Positions 9,126-17,751 of a DNA stretch of 64,000 nucleotides are shown here, in pieces. The translations under genes and the position numbers were made by a program. Positions within the stretch are counted from its first letter, which is position 1; each line of letters begins with the position of its first letter. The stretch spans positions 1,064,311 to 1,128,310 of the forward strand of contig NC_014810.2 of the NCBI RefSeq assembly GCF_000200595.1. The letters run 5' to 3'. Origin of the DNA: Helicobacter felis ATCC 49179 (GTDB lineage Bacteria; Campylobacterota; Campylobacteria; Campylobacterales; Helicobacteraceae). The notes beneath the pieces are model-generated. The model was not told the DNA's origin, made no database searches, and saw only the letters and a list, made by a program, of their open reading frames with translations.

Positions 9126-10853
9126 CTATGACTGGGGTTTTTCCAACAAGTAATCCCCTCTACGCACACAGATAACGCTAGTATTTTTGATACTAGGGAG
9201 GACTTTAAGGCTCTTAGCCGGCTCTTCAACTTTGTATTCTGCGCAACTTCCTTGCCCGGGGCGGGCAAAATCTTTTTCCCATTGGGTGTATTCAGGCGAG
9301 TTTTTAAGGCTATCTTCTAAATATTGTTTTTCATAAACCTCTACAAATTTCATAAAATCCTCGCTCAAGCCTAAATCTTTGATCTTGACATCTGTTTTGC
9401 GCTCGGCTTTGTGTTCGACAAGGAGGCGCACCAATTCCGTAGGAGCAGAAGCTCCCACTTGCACGGGGCGTTGATAAGTCTTGGTGGTTTTAGTGGTGGT
9501 GGTGGAGTAGGTGCTGCTCCATTCTTGTTTGGTTTGCTCAGGCCAAAAACATTGGCGCGTGCGGGCTTTATAACAACGCCTAGTCGCTACAGAAGCCCGG
9601 GTTAGACTAAAAGTGTGCGTGGTTTTTGTAGGACCTAAAACCTCAATCTTATCGGGGAGTTGAGTGTAGGCTAGAGTGATTTTACCAGTTTTGCCACTAG
9701 AGGCATCGGCACTAAAATCGCATGCTCCCATGCTCAAATACTGCCCACTGGCTTTATCTAGCGATCTTAACACGGTAGGGCGACTAGCCTCTAATTTTTC
9801 ATCATCATAGGTCCAATTCCCACAAGGCACTTCCTCAAAACTCCCCATACCGGGGCTAGGTGTAGGAGAGGTGGTTTGGGGCACACTAGCTAAGTTCTTA
9901 GGAGTTGTTGGAGGAGTTTGGGTGGGGTTTGGAGAAGTGCTTGGACTTGGTAGCGTGGTGGGGTTTTTTGGAGAGGTGGAAGTGGGCGCAGATGCGCTAG
10001 GGGAGGCATTATGGGCTTGGGGTGGGATGTAGGAATTAGGGATGGGCATTAGTGGAGGGGTTGGAGTGTAGGGGTTAGGAGCCGTGTAGGAATTTTGAGG
10101 CTGTAAGACTTGAGGGGTGCTAGAATTATGGGATTGAGAAAGGGTCGTTTGAGGGGTAGGGTTTGTGCGTGAAGTGTAGTTAGAGCTACGATTGGATCGG
10201 CTTGATGAACGCGTAGAGCGCGTGCTAGAAGCGCGCGATCGGGTGGGGTGCGCGATGCGGGGTGCGCGTGCAGAGTGGGCGCGTGAAGTGGCAGACCTGC
10301 TAGAACGCTTAGAGCTAGAACGAACACTCTTAGAGCGGTAGGAGCGCGTGCGTGCACTAGAACGCCTGTAGGATTTGGTGTTAGAGGCGCGCGCATTTTG
10401 ATTCAAATTATCTTGTGTGGTGTGTGTCAAACCCATAGAATCGGTGCGATTTTGTCCCAAGATAGAATTTTGATCCTGGGCGTATTGTTTAGGGTTGAGA
10501 CCTAATAAAAGTGCCATTTGCTGGGGGTTGGCATCTTTAAAAAACACGCGGCTTCTCTTAGGGATTGTAGCGGGGATTTTTTCTAGGCGTTGTTTAGCCT
10601 GCACTTTAGAGAGGCGTAGAGTTTTTGTGTGGGGTTTGAGTTTTTGCAAAGAGGTGGCCTCTAAGAGCAGATCGCGCCCCAAGAGTTGGAAGTGTCCATG
10701 CACTATTAGATGTTTTTGAGGGGCATTTTTATAAAGAACATACCCTCTAAATTTGCCCCCGCGGGCGTGTAGATTGAGGTTTTCTAAAAGCTGGATTTGC
10801 AGGGCTTGCGCCTGAGCGCAGAGAAAAAGAACTAGAATTAAGCATTTTTTCAT
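9126..10853 (-). CDS. Exported low-complexity protein, function unknown
   Basis: I do not recognise this 575-residue protein. It starts with a signal peptide (MKKCLILVLFLCAQAQA). Residues ~18-110 are an ordinary folded-looking segment (LENLNLHARGGKFRGYVLY). Residues ~150-235 are almost only Ser, Arg and Thr, highly basic; ~235-335 are Pro, Thr and Ser. Residues ~335-575 form a C-terminal domain holding all six cysteines of the mature protein (VPCGNW, GACDF, RRCYK, RQCFW, GSCAEY, VICVRR), suggesting three disulfides, plus a short TTTTKTTKT run. The layout is a periplasmic or secreted two-domain protein with a flexible basic tether. It starts one base after the ppc stop, so it is probably co-transcribed with ppc. 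A basic exported Helicobacter DNA-uptake protein (ComH) is one thing to compare, but I cannot show that from the sequence. Confidence 0.75.
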   Translation of the reverse strand: MKKCLILVLFLCAQAQALQIQLLENLNLHARGGKFRGYVLYKNAPQKHLIVHGHFQLLGRDLLLEATSLQKLKPHTKTLRLSKVQAKQRLEKIPATIPKRSRVFFKDANPQQMALLLGLNPKQYAQDQNSILGQNRTDSMGLTHTTQDNLNQNARASNTKSYRRSSARTRSYRSKSVRSSSKRSSRSATSRAHSARAPRIAHPTRSRASSTRSTRSSSRSNRSSNYTSRTNPTPQTTLSQSHNSSTPQVLQPQNSYTAPNPYTPTPPLMPIPNSYIPPQAHNASPSASAPTSTSPKNPTTLPSPSTSPNPTQTPPTTPKNLASVPQTTSPTPSPGMGSFEEVPCGNWTYDDEKLEASRPTVLRSLDKASGQYLSMGACDFSADASSGKTGKITLAYTQLPDKIEVLGPTKTTHTFSLTRASVATRRCYKARTRQCFWPEQTKQEWSSTYSTTTTKTTKTYQRPVQVGASAPTELVRLLVEHKAERKTDVKIKDLGLSEDFMKFVEVYEKQYLEDSLKNSPEYTQWEKDFARPGQGSCAEYKVEEPAKSLKVLPSIKNTSVICVRRGDYLLEKPQS

Positions 10854-10854
10854 G

Positions 10855-13482
10855 TCAGCCCGTGTTGCGCATGCCTTGAGCGATTCCTACAATGGTGCTA
10901 TGGATGTAAATTTTAAGCTGCTCTAAATCCCCCTCTTGTTGCTTAAAAGCAGAGATGAGAGCAATTTGTAAGTGATTGAGGGCGTTAATGTAGGGGGTGC
11001 GCAAAAGAATACCTTCTTGCACACTAGGGTCTTTATCCAGCAATTTGTCTTCTGAGCGGATGATCAAAACCGCGCGCATGGTTTTTACAAACTCTTTTTC
11101 AATGCGCTCCCAAATATTTAGAGCACTGGGGTTATGGATAGCGAATTTGTGATACTCTTTAGCAATGCTTAAATCCACTTTTAAGAGGGCTTGGGCAATG
11201 TTATCTAACACCGCTTTAAAAAAACCATCTTTGCCATAAAGCGATCGCAACGCCTCAAAATCCCCCACACTCTCTAAACCACTCCCCACCCCATACCACG
11301 CGGGCAACAAACTGCGGTTTTGTGTCCATGCAAAGACCCAAGGGATGGCGCGCAAATCCTCGATCTTACTACTCTCTTTGCGCTTAGAGGGGCGCGAACC
11401 TAAATTAAGTTCTTGAATAAAGGCAATGGGAGTTGCCTGTTTAAAGTAGTCTAAAAAGCCCGGGGTGTGGTAAATGAGATCGCGATAAGTAGTATAAGAA
11501 ACTTCTGAGATGGTTTTTAAAGAGGAGTGCAAGGGGACTTTGGGCAGGGGAGAATAACGATCCAAAGTGTTCTTTTTTAAAAGCGCGCCCATGACATTGG
11601 CTAAATTAGAGTGCGCGCTAGCTGGGTTGAGGTAGCGTGAGCTAATGGTCTCCCCTTGTTCGGTGAGCTTTAGGGTGGTTTTAACGCTGTGTGCGGGCGC
11701 GCTCAAAAGGGCGTTTTGTAAATCCCCCCCACCCCGACTCACACTCCCCCCGCGTCCATGGAAAAGAATAAATTTAATCCCTAATTCTTGTTCTAAATCT
11801 ACAAGCGCGCTGATGGCGTTATGAAGATTATAATTGCTCGCAAAAATACCCCCATCCTTGCTCGAATCCGAATAACCCACCATGATCGCCTGTTTAAACT
11901 CCATAATCTCCAAATAAGCGCGGTAATGGGGGTTTTGGCTAAGAGTGCGCATGATTACTTGGGCGTGCTGGAGATCGGCGATGGTTTCAAAAAGGGGCGT
12001 GATATAAATTTTGAGATTTTTACTGACTAGGCGGCTTTGTTTAGCCAACCACAGCACACAGAGCAGATCGCTTGCTTGCGTGGTCATGGAAACAATGATG
12101 GAGTGAAAAATTTCAGCACCGATACGACTCTTAGCCCACACGATGTGGCTAAAGGCTTCTAAGAGACGCTTACACTCCGGACTCACCATCAAAGATTGTA
12201 GAGTGGTGGGCTCTTGGCTTAGGGCGTGGCTAAGAATCTCTAATTTAGCCTCCTCTTCTAAGGCGTAAAAATCGCTAGTTGCCAAGCCCAAATGGCAAAA
12301 CACCTCGCTAATGGCATAAAGAAAAACATCTCTATGTTCTCTAAAATCCAAAGACAAGAGATGAAATCCAGCCAAGAGAACAAGATGTCTAAAATCCAAT
12401 AAGGGTTGAGACAGACTAGGCTCTAGGTTTTCTAACAAAAGATCGATGTCCTCTAAGAGTTCGCGTGGATTTTTATAAGCAAATTCGATCTCTAGGGGCG
12501 CACTCAAAGCGATGAGGCGGTTTTTGAGTTTTTGCTCCATTAAAATCAGCTTTGCGCGAAAAGGCTCTTTGACATGCAGGCGCGCGCTGGTGGGATCAAG
12601 TTGGTGGTAAGAGTCTTGCAGATCGATCTTTAAAGCCTCTGAGATGGGGCAGAAATCTAGGGCGATGGAGAGTTCTCTTTGGAGTTTGGCGGTATATTCT
12701 AAGTAGGTCTTGATAATGAACTCATGCTGGATACTGACCACCTGCTGTAAAAGGGCGTTGCTCACAAAGGGATTGCCATCTCGATCGCCCCCGATCCAAC
12801 TCCCTAAGCATAAAGGGCAATGTTCAAGAGGTTTATCTAGCATTTTTTGAATTGTCCCCAAAAGATCGCGACAGCTAGGCAAAATCGAATGTTGCAAAAT
12901 ATAGAGTAGATTGTCCAACTCAAAGAGAACTTCTAGTCTCTCTTGGCGTATTAAGTGGCTCTTCCACAAAAGACCTAAGCGGTAATTTAGATGTTTTTTG
13001 GCATGTGTGACCATGTCTTGGTTACACGCATTGTCAAAGACTAAAGAAAGGTCATGATACATCTCTTGAATAGCTTCTAAGAAAGTGCGGCGCATCGACT
13101 CGGTGGGGTGGGCAGTGAAAACGGGGTAAAACTGGATATTCTCTAACACGCCTTTTAACTTTTTTGCCTCAAAACCGGTATCTAGCAATTCTTGGTAGGT
13201 TTCTTGCAAGCGCGCGGGTTGTTGGTTTTTATGCCGTTCTTCTACGATATTAATTAGGATATTGTAGAGAGAAAAAGCCTTGATCACGCCTAAGATCTGC
13301 TCAGAGGCGGCGATCTCCCTGAAAGCTATCTCTATCTGTTCTTGGGAGTGCTCCGTATTTTCAAAGAGGTTTTTAAGGCGCAAAAAGTGGTTTGTGATGG
13401 TGGGGCTGAAAGTGTCTAAAACATTTACGACCAAGTCGTGGAGAAACTCGAGTTCTCGTTCTACCTGCGGGTGTTGGCGCAT
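10855..13482 (-). CDS. ppc: Phosphoenolpyruvate carboxylase
   Basis: This enzyme adds bicarbonate to PEP to give oxaloacetate, refilling the citric acid cycle. The 875 residues match the bacterial family. Visible active-site motifs are VFTAHPTESMRR (catalytic His), GSWIGGDRDGNPFV, MVGYSDSSKDGGIFASN, FHGRGGSVSRGGG (PEP-binding glycine-rich loop) and EQGETISSRYL. The C-terminus ends MRNTG, the usual RNTG tail that helps form the effector and active site. The gene diverges from ilvC across a 72-base promoter region and has GGGGAAG about three bases before the ATG. H. pylori has no ppc, so this marks a metabolic difference. The exported-protein gene follows at once. Confidence 0.96.
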   Translation of the reverse strand: MRQHPQVERELEFLHDLVVNVLDTFSPTITNHFLRLKNLFENTEHSQEQIEIAFREIAASEQILGVIKAFSLYNILINIVEERHKNQQPARLQETYQELLDTGFEAKKLKGVLENIQFYPVFTAHPTESMRRTFLEAIQEMYHDLSLVFDNACNQDMVTHAKKHLNYRLGLLWKSHLIRQERLEVLFELDNLLYILQHSILPSCRDLLGTIQKMLDKPLEHCPLCLGSWIGGDRDGNPFVSNALLQQVVSIQHEFIIKTYLEYTAKLQRELSIALDFCPISEALKIDLQDSYHQLDPTSARLHVKEPFRAKLILMEQKLKNRLIALSAPLEIEFAYKNPRELLEDIDLLLENLEPSLSQPLLDFRHLVLLAGFHLLSLDFREHRDVFLYAISEVFCHLGLATSDFYALEEEAKLEILSHALSQEPTTLQSLMVSPECKRLLEAFSHIVWAKSRIGAEIFHSIIVSMTTQASDLLCVLWLAKQSRLVSKNLKIYITPLFETIADLQHAQVIMRTLSQNPHYRAYLEIMEFKQAIMVGYSDSSKDGGIFASNYNLHNAISALVDLEQELGIKFILFHGRGGSVSRGGGDLQNALLSAPAHSVKTTLKLTEQGETISSRYLNPASAHSNLANVMGALLKKNTLDRYSPLPKVPLHSSLKTISEVSYTTYRDLIYHTPGFLDYFKQATPIAFIQELNLGSRPSKRKESSKIEDLRAIPWVFAWTQNRSLLPAWYGVGSGLESVGDFEALRSLYGKDGFFKAVLDNIAQALLKVDLSIAKEYHKFAIHNPSALNIWERIEKEFVKTMRAVLIIRSEDKLLDKDPSVQEGILLRTPYINALNHLQIALISAFKQQEGDLEQLKIYIHSTIVGIAQGMRNTG

Positions 13483-13532
13483 CGCTTCCCCTGCACAAGT
13501 TTAAGTTATTTTTTCTTAAAATCCATATCTAA

Positions 13533-13540
13533 ATTATAAT
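13533..13540. promoter_or_regulatory. Shared palindromic -10 between ppc and ilvC
   Basis: ATTATAAT is its own reverse complement and gives TATAAT on the plus strand (13535-13540, toward ilvC) and on the minus strand (13533-13538, toward ppc). It lies in the 72-base gap between the divergent starts. A second plus-strand -10, TAAAAT at 13517-13522, is also possible for ilvC and would leave room for the ribosome site. Confidence 0.55.
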
Positions 13541-13554
13541 ACAAAAGGAAATCG

Positions 13555-14568
13555 ATGTCTAGGGTTTCTGATGGTTTCTTGCCTATCTATACGGACACAG
13601 ATGGGAGTGTGGAGCACATCGTAAAAAGAAGCGTAGGGGTGCTAGGTTATGGGGCACAAGGGCGCGCGCACGCGCTCAATTTGCGCGATAGTGGGGTTAA
13701 GGTCGTGGTGGGCTTGCATGAAACAAGCAAGAGCGCATCGCTGGCTAGAGAGGAGGGCTTTGAGGTGCACAGCGTGGCTTCTTGCGCGCAGAGTCAAGAT
13801 GTCCTAGCGATTTTACTGCCCGATGAATTGCACCAAGAGGTGTATACCCAAGAAATCGCCCCTTATTTAAAGCCCGGTCAAACTTTGATCTTTGCGCATG
13901 GCTTTAGCGTGCACTTTAAACAGATTTGCGTGCCTGAGGGGGTGGGTGTGGCTTTGGTAGCCCCTAAGGGTCCAGGGAGAGCTCTTAGAGAAAATTATCA
14001 AAATAATAGCGGTCTTTTTGCGCTGGTGGGCGTAGAGCAGGAAAATAGCACCCACAACGCTAAAGAAATCGCCCTAGCCTATGCCTGCGCTTTGGGTTGT
14101 GGACGCGTGGGGATTTTGCAAACCACTTTTAAACACGAAGCTTGTAGCGATCTCTTTGGAGAGCAGGCGGTGCTTTGTGGGGGGCTAGTGCATTTGTTGC
14201 GCCATGCCTTTGAGGTGTTGGTAGAGGCGGGTTATCCTAAAGAGTTGGCGTATTTTGAGTGCGTGCATGAGATCAAGCTCATCGCCGATTTGATCTATTC
14301 TAAGGGGGTGGCTATGATGCAAGAGCACATTTCCAACACGGCAGAATATGGCGGGTTGCTCAGTGGGGGCTATCTTGTGGACAGCTCAATGAAAGCGCGC
14401 ATGCAAGAGATTTTAAAGCAAATTGAAGGGGGGGGTTTTGCCCAAAAGTTTCTTGAGGAAAAAACGCGCGGTTTTGCCCAAATGCATCATCAGCGTGCAC
14501 AACTAGCACAGCACCCCCTAGAAGAAGTGGGGGCGCATTTACGCAGTTATCTTTTTAAGGGAAATTGA
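13555..14568 (+). CDS. ilvC: Ketol-acid reductoisomerase
   Basis: IlvC isomerises and reduces acetolactate or acetohydroxybutyrate with NADPH in branched-chain amino acid synthesis. The 337 residues fit class I. The N-terminal Rossmann fold has [20 protein letters not shown], then FAHGFSVHF and [14 protein letters not shown]. The Mg-binding and catalytic residues are in [20 protein letters not shown] and [17 protein letters not shown], with [13 protein letters not shown] closing the site. AAAGGA lies before the ATG at 13555. The stop overlaps the minD start. The ilvC-minD-minE-dprA-ruvX order is known from H. pylori. No other isoleucine/valine genes are seen here. Confidence 0.96.
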   Translation: MSRVSDGFLPIYTDTDGSVEHIVKRSVGVLGYGAQGRAHALNLRDSGVKVVVGLHETSKSASLAREEGFEVHSVASCAQSQDVLAILLPDELHQEVYTQEIAPYLKPGQTLIFAHGFSVHFKQICVPEGVGVALVAPKGPGRALRENYQNNSGLFALVGVEQENSTHNAKEIALAYACALGCGRVGILQTTFKHEACSDLFGEQAVLCGGLVHLLRHAFEVLVEAGYPKELAYFECVHEIKLIADLIYSKGVAMMQEHISNTAEYGGLLSGGYLVDSSMKARMQEILKQIEGGGFAQKFLEEKTRGFAQMHHQRAQLAQHPLEEVGAHLRSYLFKGN

Positions 14569-15359
14569 TGGTTATCACCATTACTTCAGGCAAGGGCGGA
14601 GTAGGCAAAAGCACTACTACCGCTAATCTAGCCATAGGGTTAGCCTTGCAAAATAAAAAAGTCGTGGCTGTGGATTTTGACATCGGCTTGCGCAATTTGG
14701 ACATGATTTTGGGCTTGGAAAATCGCATTGTCTATGATGTGATCGATGTGATGGAGGGGAATTGTAAATTACCCCAAGCCTTGATCAACGATAAGAAAAA
14801 TAAAAATCTCTATTTTTTGCCCGCTTCTCAAAGCAAGGATAAAAATATCCTAGATAAAGCCAAAGTGCAGGCTCTCATAGCACAGCTCAATGCCCAATTT
14901 GATTTTGTGCTCATCGACTCTCCAGCTGGGATTGAGAGCGGATTTGAGCACGCCGTGCTCTTTGCCGATCGCGCCATCATTGTAGTAACCCCAGAGGTTA
15001 GCAGTGTGCGCGATAGCGATCGCGTGATCGGTATCATCGATGCCAAGAGTTGCAAGGGGCAAGAGATGGTCAAACACATTCTTATCAATCGTATCAAGCC
15101 CGACTTGGTTGAAAAACAAGAAATGCTTTCTAATGAGGATGTGCTCAAAATCCTAGCTCTGCCTCTCATTGGTCTAGTGCCCGAAGATGATAAAATTGTT
15201 TCAGCCACCAACACCGGCGAGCCAGTGATCTACACCCAAAGCCCTAGCGCGCTAGCTTTTCAAAGAATCACAAGGCGTGTTTTGGGCGAGGAAGTGGAAT
15301 TTGCAGAGTTTAGAACTAAAAGAGGTCTGGTAGGGACTATCAAGGGTTGGTTTGCATGA
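14565..15359 (+). CDS. minD: Septum-site determining ATPase MinD
   Basis: MinD is the membrane-bound ATPase that, with MinC and MinE, keeps the division ring at mid-cell. The deviant Walker A is [17 protein letters not shown], and other ParA/MinD marks are [20 protein letters not shown] and [13 protein letters not shown]. The C-terminal end is basic and amphipathic ([14 protein letters not shown]), the membrane-targeting helix. Length is the standard 264. The start overlaps the ilvC stop by four bases (ATGG within GATGG) and its own stop overlaps the minE start (ATGA). No minC is seen in this window. Confidence 0.97.
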   Translation: MMVITITSGKGGVGKSTTTANLAIGLALQNKKVVAVDFDIGLRNLDMILGLENRIVYDVIDVMEGNCKLPQALINDKKNKNLYFLPASQSKDKNILDKAKVQALIAQLNAQFDFVLIDSPAGIESGFEHAVLFADRAIIVVTPEVSSVRDSDRVIGIIDAKSCKGQEMVKHILINRIKPDLVEKQEMLSNEDVLKILALPLIGLVPEDDKIVSATNTGEPVIYTQSPSALAFQRITRRVLGEEVEFAEFRTKRGLVGTIKGWFA

Positions 15360-15598
15360 AGTGGTTTAAGGGGGGATCGAGCGCGCGGGCTAGGGATCGG
15401 CTAACTTTGGTGCTAGCCTATGAGAGAAGCATGCGCATCCCCTACATGGAGGAGATGAAAAAAGAAATCCTAGCGGTTGTGCAAAAATATATCGCCACCA
15501 CTAAAATTGATGTGCGCACAAGCTCCAACCAAGAGATGGATACCCTAGAGGTTGAAATCATCCTTGAGCGCAACTCAAAGGGTAATCCTGAGAGTTAG
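15356..15598 (+). CDS. minE: Cell-division topological specificity factor MinE
   Basis: MinE stimulates MinD ATPase and drives pole-to-pole oscillation. The start chosen is ATG at 15356, overlapping the minD stop as ATGA; this gives [20 protein letters not shown] and 80 residues. The [15 protein letters not shown] stretch is the anti-MinCD helix/strand segment, and the C-terminal dimer part is [12 protein letters not shown]. The last ~47 bases overlap the start region of dprA in another frame. Confidence 0.93.
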   Translation: MKWFKGGSSARARDRLTLVLAYERSMRIPYMEEMKKEILAVVQKYIATTKIDVRTSSNQEMDTLEVEIILERNSKGNPES

Positions 15599-16394
15599 CC
15601 ATTTTTCTTACTCCAAGCTAAAAGCTCTTCCTCTTGCATTGGGGCGTGTCAAAAACCCTCCCAAAGAACTCTATTACACCGGCAATCAAGAATTGTTACA
15701 AACCCCTTTAAAAGTTGCCATCGTGGGCACACGCCAACCTAGCCAATACACCCAACAACACACGGCATGGTTGGCTAAAGAGATCGCCAAATTAGGCGCG
15801 GTGGTGGTGAGCGGGGGCGCGTTGGGCGTGGATATTATTGCCCAACAACACGCCCTGCCCCACACAATCATGATCGCCCCCTGTAGCCTAGATTATCTCT
15901 ACCCCCCCAGCAATGCGCGCGTTATTGAGCAAATCGCTACAGAGGGGCTTATTTTAAGCGAATACGCTCAAAATACCACTCCACATAGATATTCTTTTTT
16001 AGAGCGCAATCGTTTGGTGATTGCTCTAAGCGATGTAGTGATCATCCCAGAGGCAAATCTACACAGCGGATCGATGTCCAGTGCTAAATACGCCCTGCAT
16101 GCCCAAAAACCCCTGTTTGTATTGCCCCATAGACTAGCAGAGAGCCCGGGCACACAGGTACTTTTAGCAGAGGGCAAAGCGCAGAGCATTTACGATATAG
16201 AGGCGTTTTGCCAAACACTATGCCAAACTTATAAGCTCAACCCTCCTAGCACCCCACCCCTTGAGGATCACCTCAGCTTTTTTAAAACAAACCCCACTTG
16301 TGAGCAAGCCTATGCCCGTTATGGGACTTTAATAGATGAATACGAATTGCAGGGCTTGATCACGCGCCGACATGGGCGCATGGTGTTGGCGTGA
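15552..16394 (+). CDS. dprA: DNA-processing protein DprA
   Basis: DprA protects incoming single-stranded DNA and loads RecA during natural transformation. The Rossmann-like DprA core is clear: KVAIVGTRQPSQY, VVSGGALGVDIIAQQ, GLILSEY, FLERNRLVIALSD and EAKNL-like EANLHSGSMSSAKYA. The C-terminal ~50 residues form a small winged-helix-like end (YARYGTLIDEYELQGLI). There is no ATG in the start region; TTG at 15552 or 15564 are candidates, both inside minE. The homologous start of the fold is near [11 protein letters not shown]. The gene ends in a GTGA overlap with ruvX. Confidence 0.92.
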   Translation: MKSSLSATQRVILRVSHFSYSKLKALPLALGRVKNPPKELYYTGNQELLQTPLKVAIVGTRQPSQYTQQHTAWLAKEIAKLGAVVVSGGALGVDIIAQQHALPHTIMIAPCSLDYLYPPSNARVIEQIATEGLILSEYAQNTTPHRYSFLERNRLVIALSDVVIIPEANLHSGSMSSAKYALHAQKPLFVLPHRLAESPGTQVLLAEGKAQSIYDIEAFCQTLCQTYKLNPPSTPPLEDHLSFFKTNPTCEQAYARYGTLIDEYELQGLITRRHGRMVLA

Positions 16395-16789
16395 GCGGAC
16401 AAATCTTGGTTGGCTGTGATGTGGGTTTAAAGCGCATCGGGTTAGCCCTCTACACCCAAGAAACCATTTTGCCCATGCCTGCTATCTTGCGCCATAACCG
16501 CGATCAAGCCCGCCATGATCTTAAAATTTTTTTAGAGAATAAGCGCGCTGTAGGTTTGGTTGTAGGTTTGCCCAACGCCTGCTACACCGACACGCGCGCG
16601 CGCGTGCAACATTTTATAGAGGGCTTGGACTTTGCACCTATTTTTTATGTGGATGAAGATGATAGCAGTGCACAAGCTCAAGAGCGCATTTTTCATCTTC
16701 CTTACAAACAACGCCAAAAGGCGCGCAAGAATGGAATCCTAGATAGCTTGGCAGCTTGTATTCTTTTGGAGCGTTATTTAGGATTATGA
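16391..16789 (+). CDS. ruvX: Putative pre-16S rRNA nuclease / Holliday-junction resolvase fold RuvX
   Basis: A 132-residue YqgF/RuvX protein with an RNase-H-like fold, implicated in 16S rRNA 5' maturation. The marks are the first acidic strand LVGCDVGLKRIGLALY, the second block GLVVGLP, and the C-terminal acidic motif GILDSLAACILLE. It starts with GTG at 16391, overlapping the dprA stop, and its stop overlaps the ATG of the next gene, so the whole run is translationally coupled. A CG-rich 16-base palindrome at 16591-16606 just encodes Thr-Arg-Ala-Arg codons. Confidence 0.88.
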   Translation: MSGQILVGCDVGLKRIGLALYTQETILPMPAILRHNRDQARHDLKIFLENKRAVGLVVGLPNACYTDTRARVQHFIEGLDFAPIFYVDEDDSSAQAQERIFHLPYKQRQKARKNGILDSLAACILLERYLGL

Positions 16790-17751
16790 AAGAGTGGGTG
16801 ATTTGGCAGAGTGGGCGACTCGATCAGCTCCTCGCCCAAGAGTTAAATATCTCTAGAAGTCAAGTTTTGGGGTGTATCAAGGCGGGCTTGGTGTCTATGG
16901 ATGGAAAAATATGTCAAAAAGGGGGGGTGGAAGTCAAACCCGGAAGTTATGTGTGTGTGCAAGAACCCCCAACGGCAGAAATAACACCTTTGCCCACAAC
17001 TCTTAACATTGAATGCCTCTATGAAGATGAGGATTTATTAGTGATCAACAAACCCCCTCACTTAGCCGTGCACCCTGCCCCCAGCCTCAAAGAAGAGAGC
17101 TTAGTGGATTATTTGGTGGCTAAGGGTTATCAACTCTCAAATCTTAATGGCACAAGTCGTTGCGGGATTGTGCACCGCTTGGATAAGGAGACCAGCGGGG
17201 CGTTAGTGATAGCCAAGAACAACGCCTGCCATGCCCACTTGAGCGCGCAACTACAGAGCCGCCAAATGGGGCGTTATTATGTGGCATTGATACAGGGGCA
17301 TTTGCGCGAACCTCTATTTGTAGAATGCCATTTGGGCAGACACCCTAAAAACCGCCTCAAAAGGGCGAATTTAGATGCGCTTAAAGTCAAAGGAGGGAAA
17401 CCCTCTAAAACCTTTTTTGTCCCTCTTTTTGATGGACTCAAATGCCAACTTGTGGGCGCGCGCCTTTATAGCGGACGCACCCATCAAGTGCGCGCACACT
17501 TAGAAAGTCTAGGGCGGCCCATTTTGGGGGATAGACTTTATGGGGCCAAAGAGGGGAGCGCAAAGCGCACGATGTTGCATGCCTATATTCTTTATCTTAT
17601 TCACCCTAGAACCGGCCACCAACACCTCTTTAAAGCCGAACTTTTAAAGGACATGGTAGAATGCGCACAATCCCACTTGCAAGGAAATAATTGGTATGGG
17701 TGTCTCCAAGAAGCTAGTTTTCTTGAGCGTTTTAGCACTCTTTTTGTCTAA
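16786..17751 (+). CDS. RluD-type 23S rRNA pseudouridine synthase
   Basis: This enzyme turns uridine into pseudouridine in large-subunit rRNA or tRNA. The start chosen is ATG at 16786 in the overlap with ruvX, giving about 321 residues. Residues ~10-70 are an S4 RNA-binding domain (SGRLDQLLAQEL-NISRSQV). The catalytic aspartate lies in GIVHRLDKETSGALVIAKN, and YSGRTHQVRAHLESLGRPIL is the third conserved block of the RluA/RluD family. Which uridine is modified (RluC or RluD type) cannot be decided. Its last 56 bases overlap the start of the lipoprotein gene. Confidence 0.9.
   Translation: MKEWVIWQSGRLDQLLAQELNISRSQVLGCIKAGLVSMDGKICQKGGVEVKPGSYVCVQEPPTAEITPLPTTLNIECLYEDEDLLVINKPPHLAVHPAPSLKEESLVDYLVAKGYQLSNLNGTSRCGIVHRLDKETSGALVIAKNNACHAHLSAQLQSRQMGRYYVALIQGHLREPLFVECHLGRHPKNRLKRANLDALKVKGGKPSKTFFVPLFDGLKCQLVGARLYSGRTHQVRAHLESLGRPILGDRLYGAKEGSAKRTMLHAYILYLIHPRTGHQHLFKAELLKDMVECAQSHLQGNNWYGCLQEASFLERFSTLFV

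Noticed and set aside
10150-10350. CRISPR-like repetition
   Set aside because: The repeats are irregular Ser and Arg codons without constant unit or spacer lengths.
10049-10396. Open frame in another register of the exported-protein gene
   Set aside because: It comes from the low-complexity Ser/Arg and Pro/Thr region and has no ribosome site.
14428-14435. G8 run in ilvC as a phase-variation site
   Set aside because: It is in an intact housekeeping gene (Gly codons) with no paralogue sharing it; a similar G8 is in ribD at 32671-32678.
13555-14568. Lone ilvC as a recent gain
   Set aside because: The ilvC-minD-minE-dprA order is also known from H. pylori, so the arrangement is ancestral.
15552-15598. 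Frameshift between minE and dprA
   Set aside because: Both proteins are complete; the overlap is due to a start of dprA inside minE.
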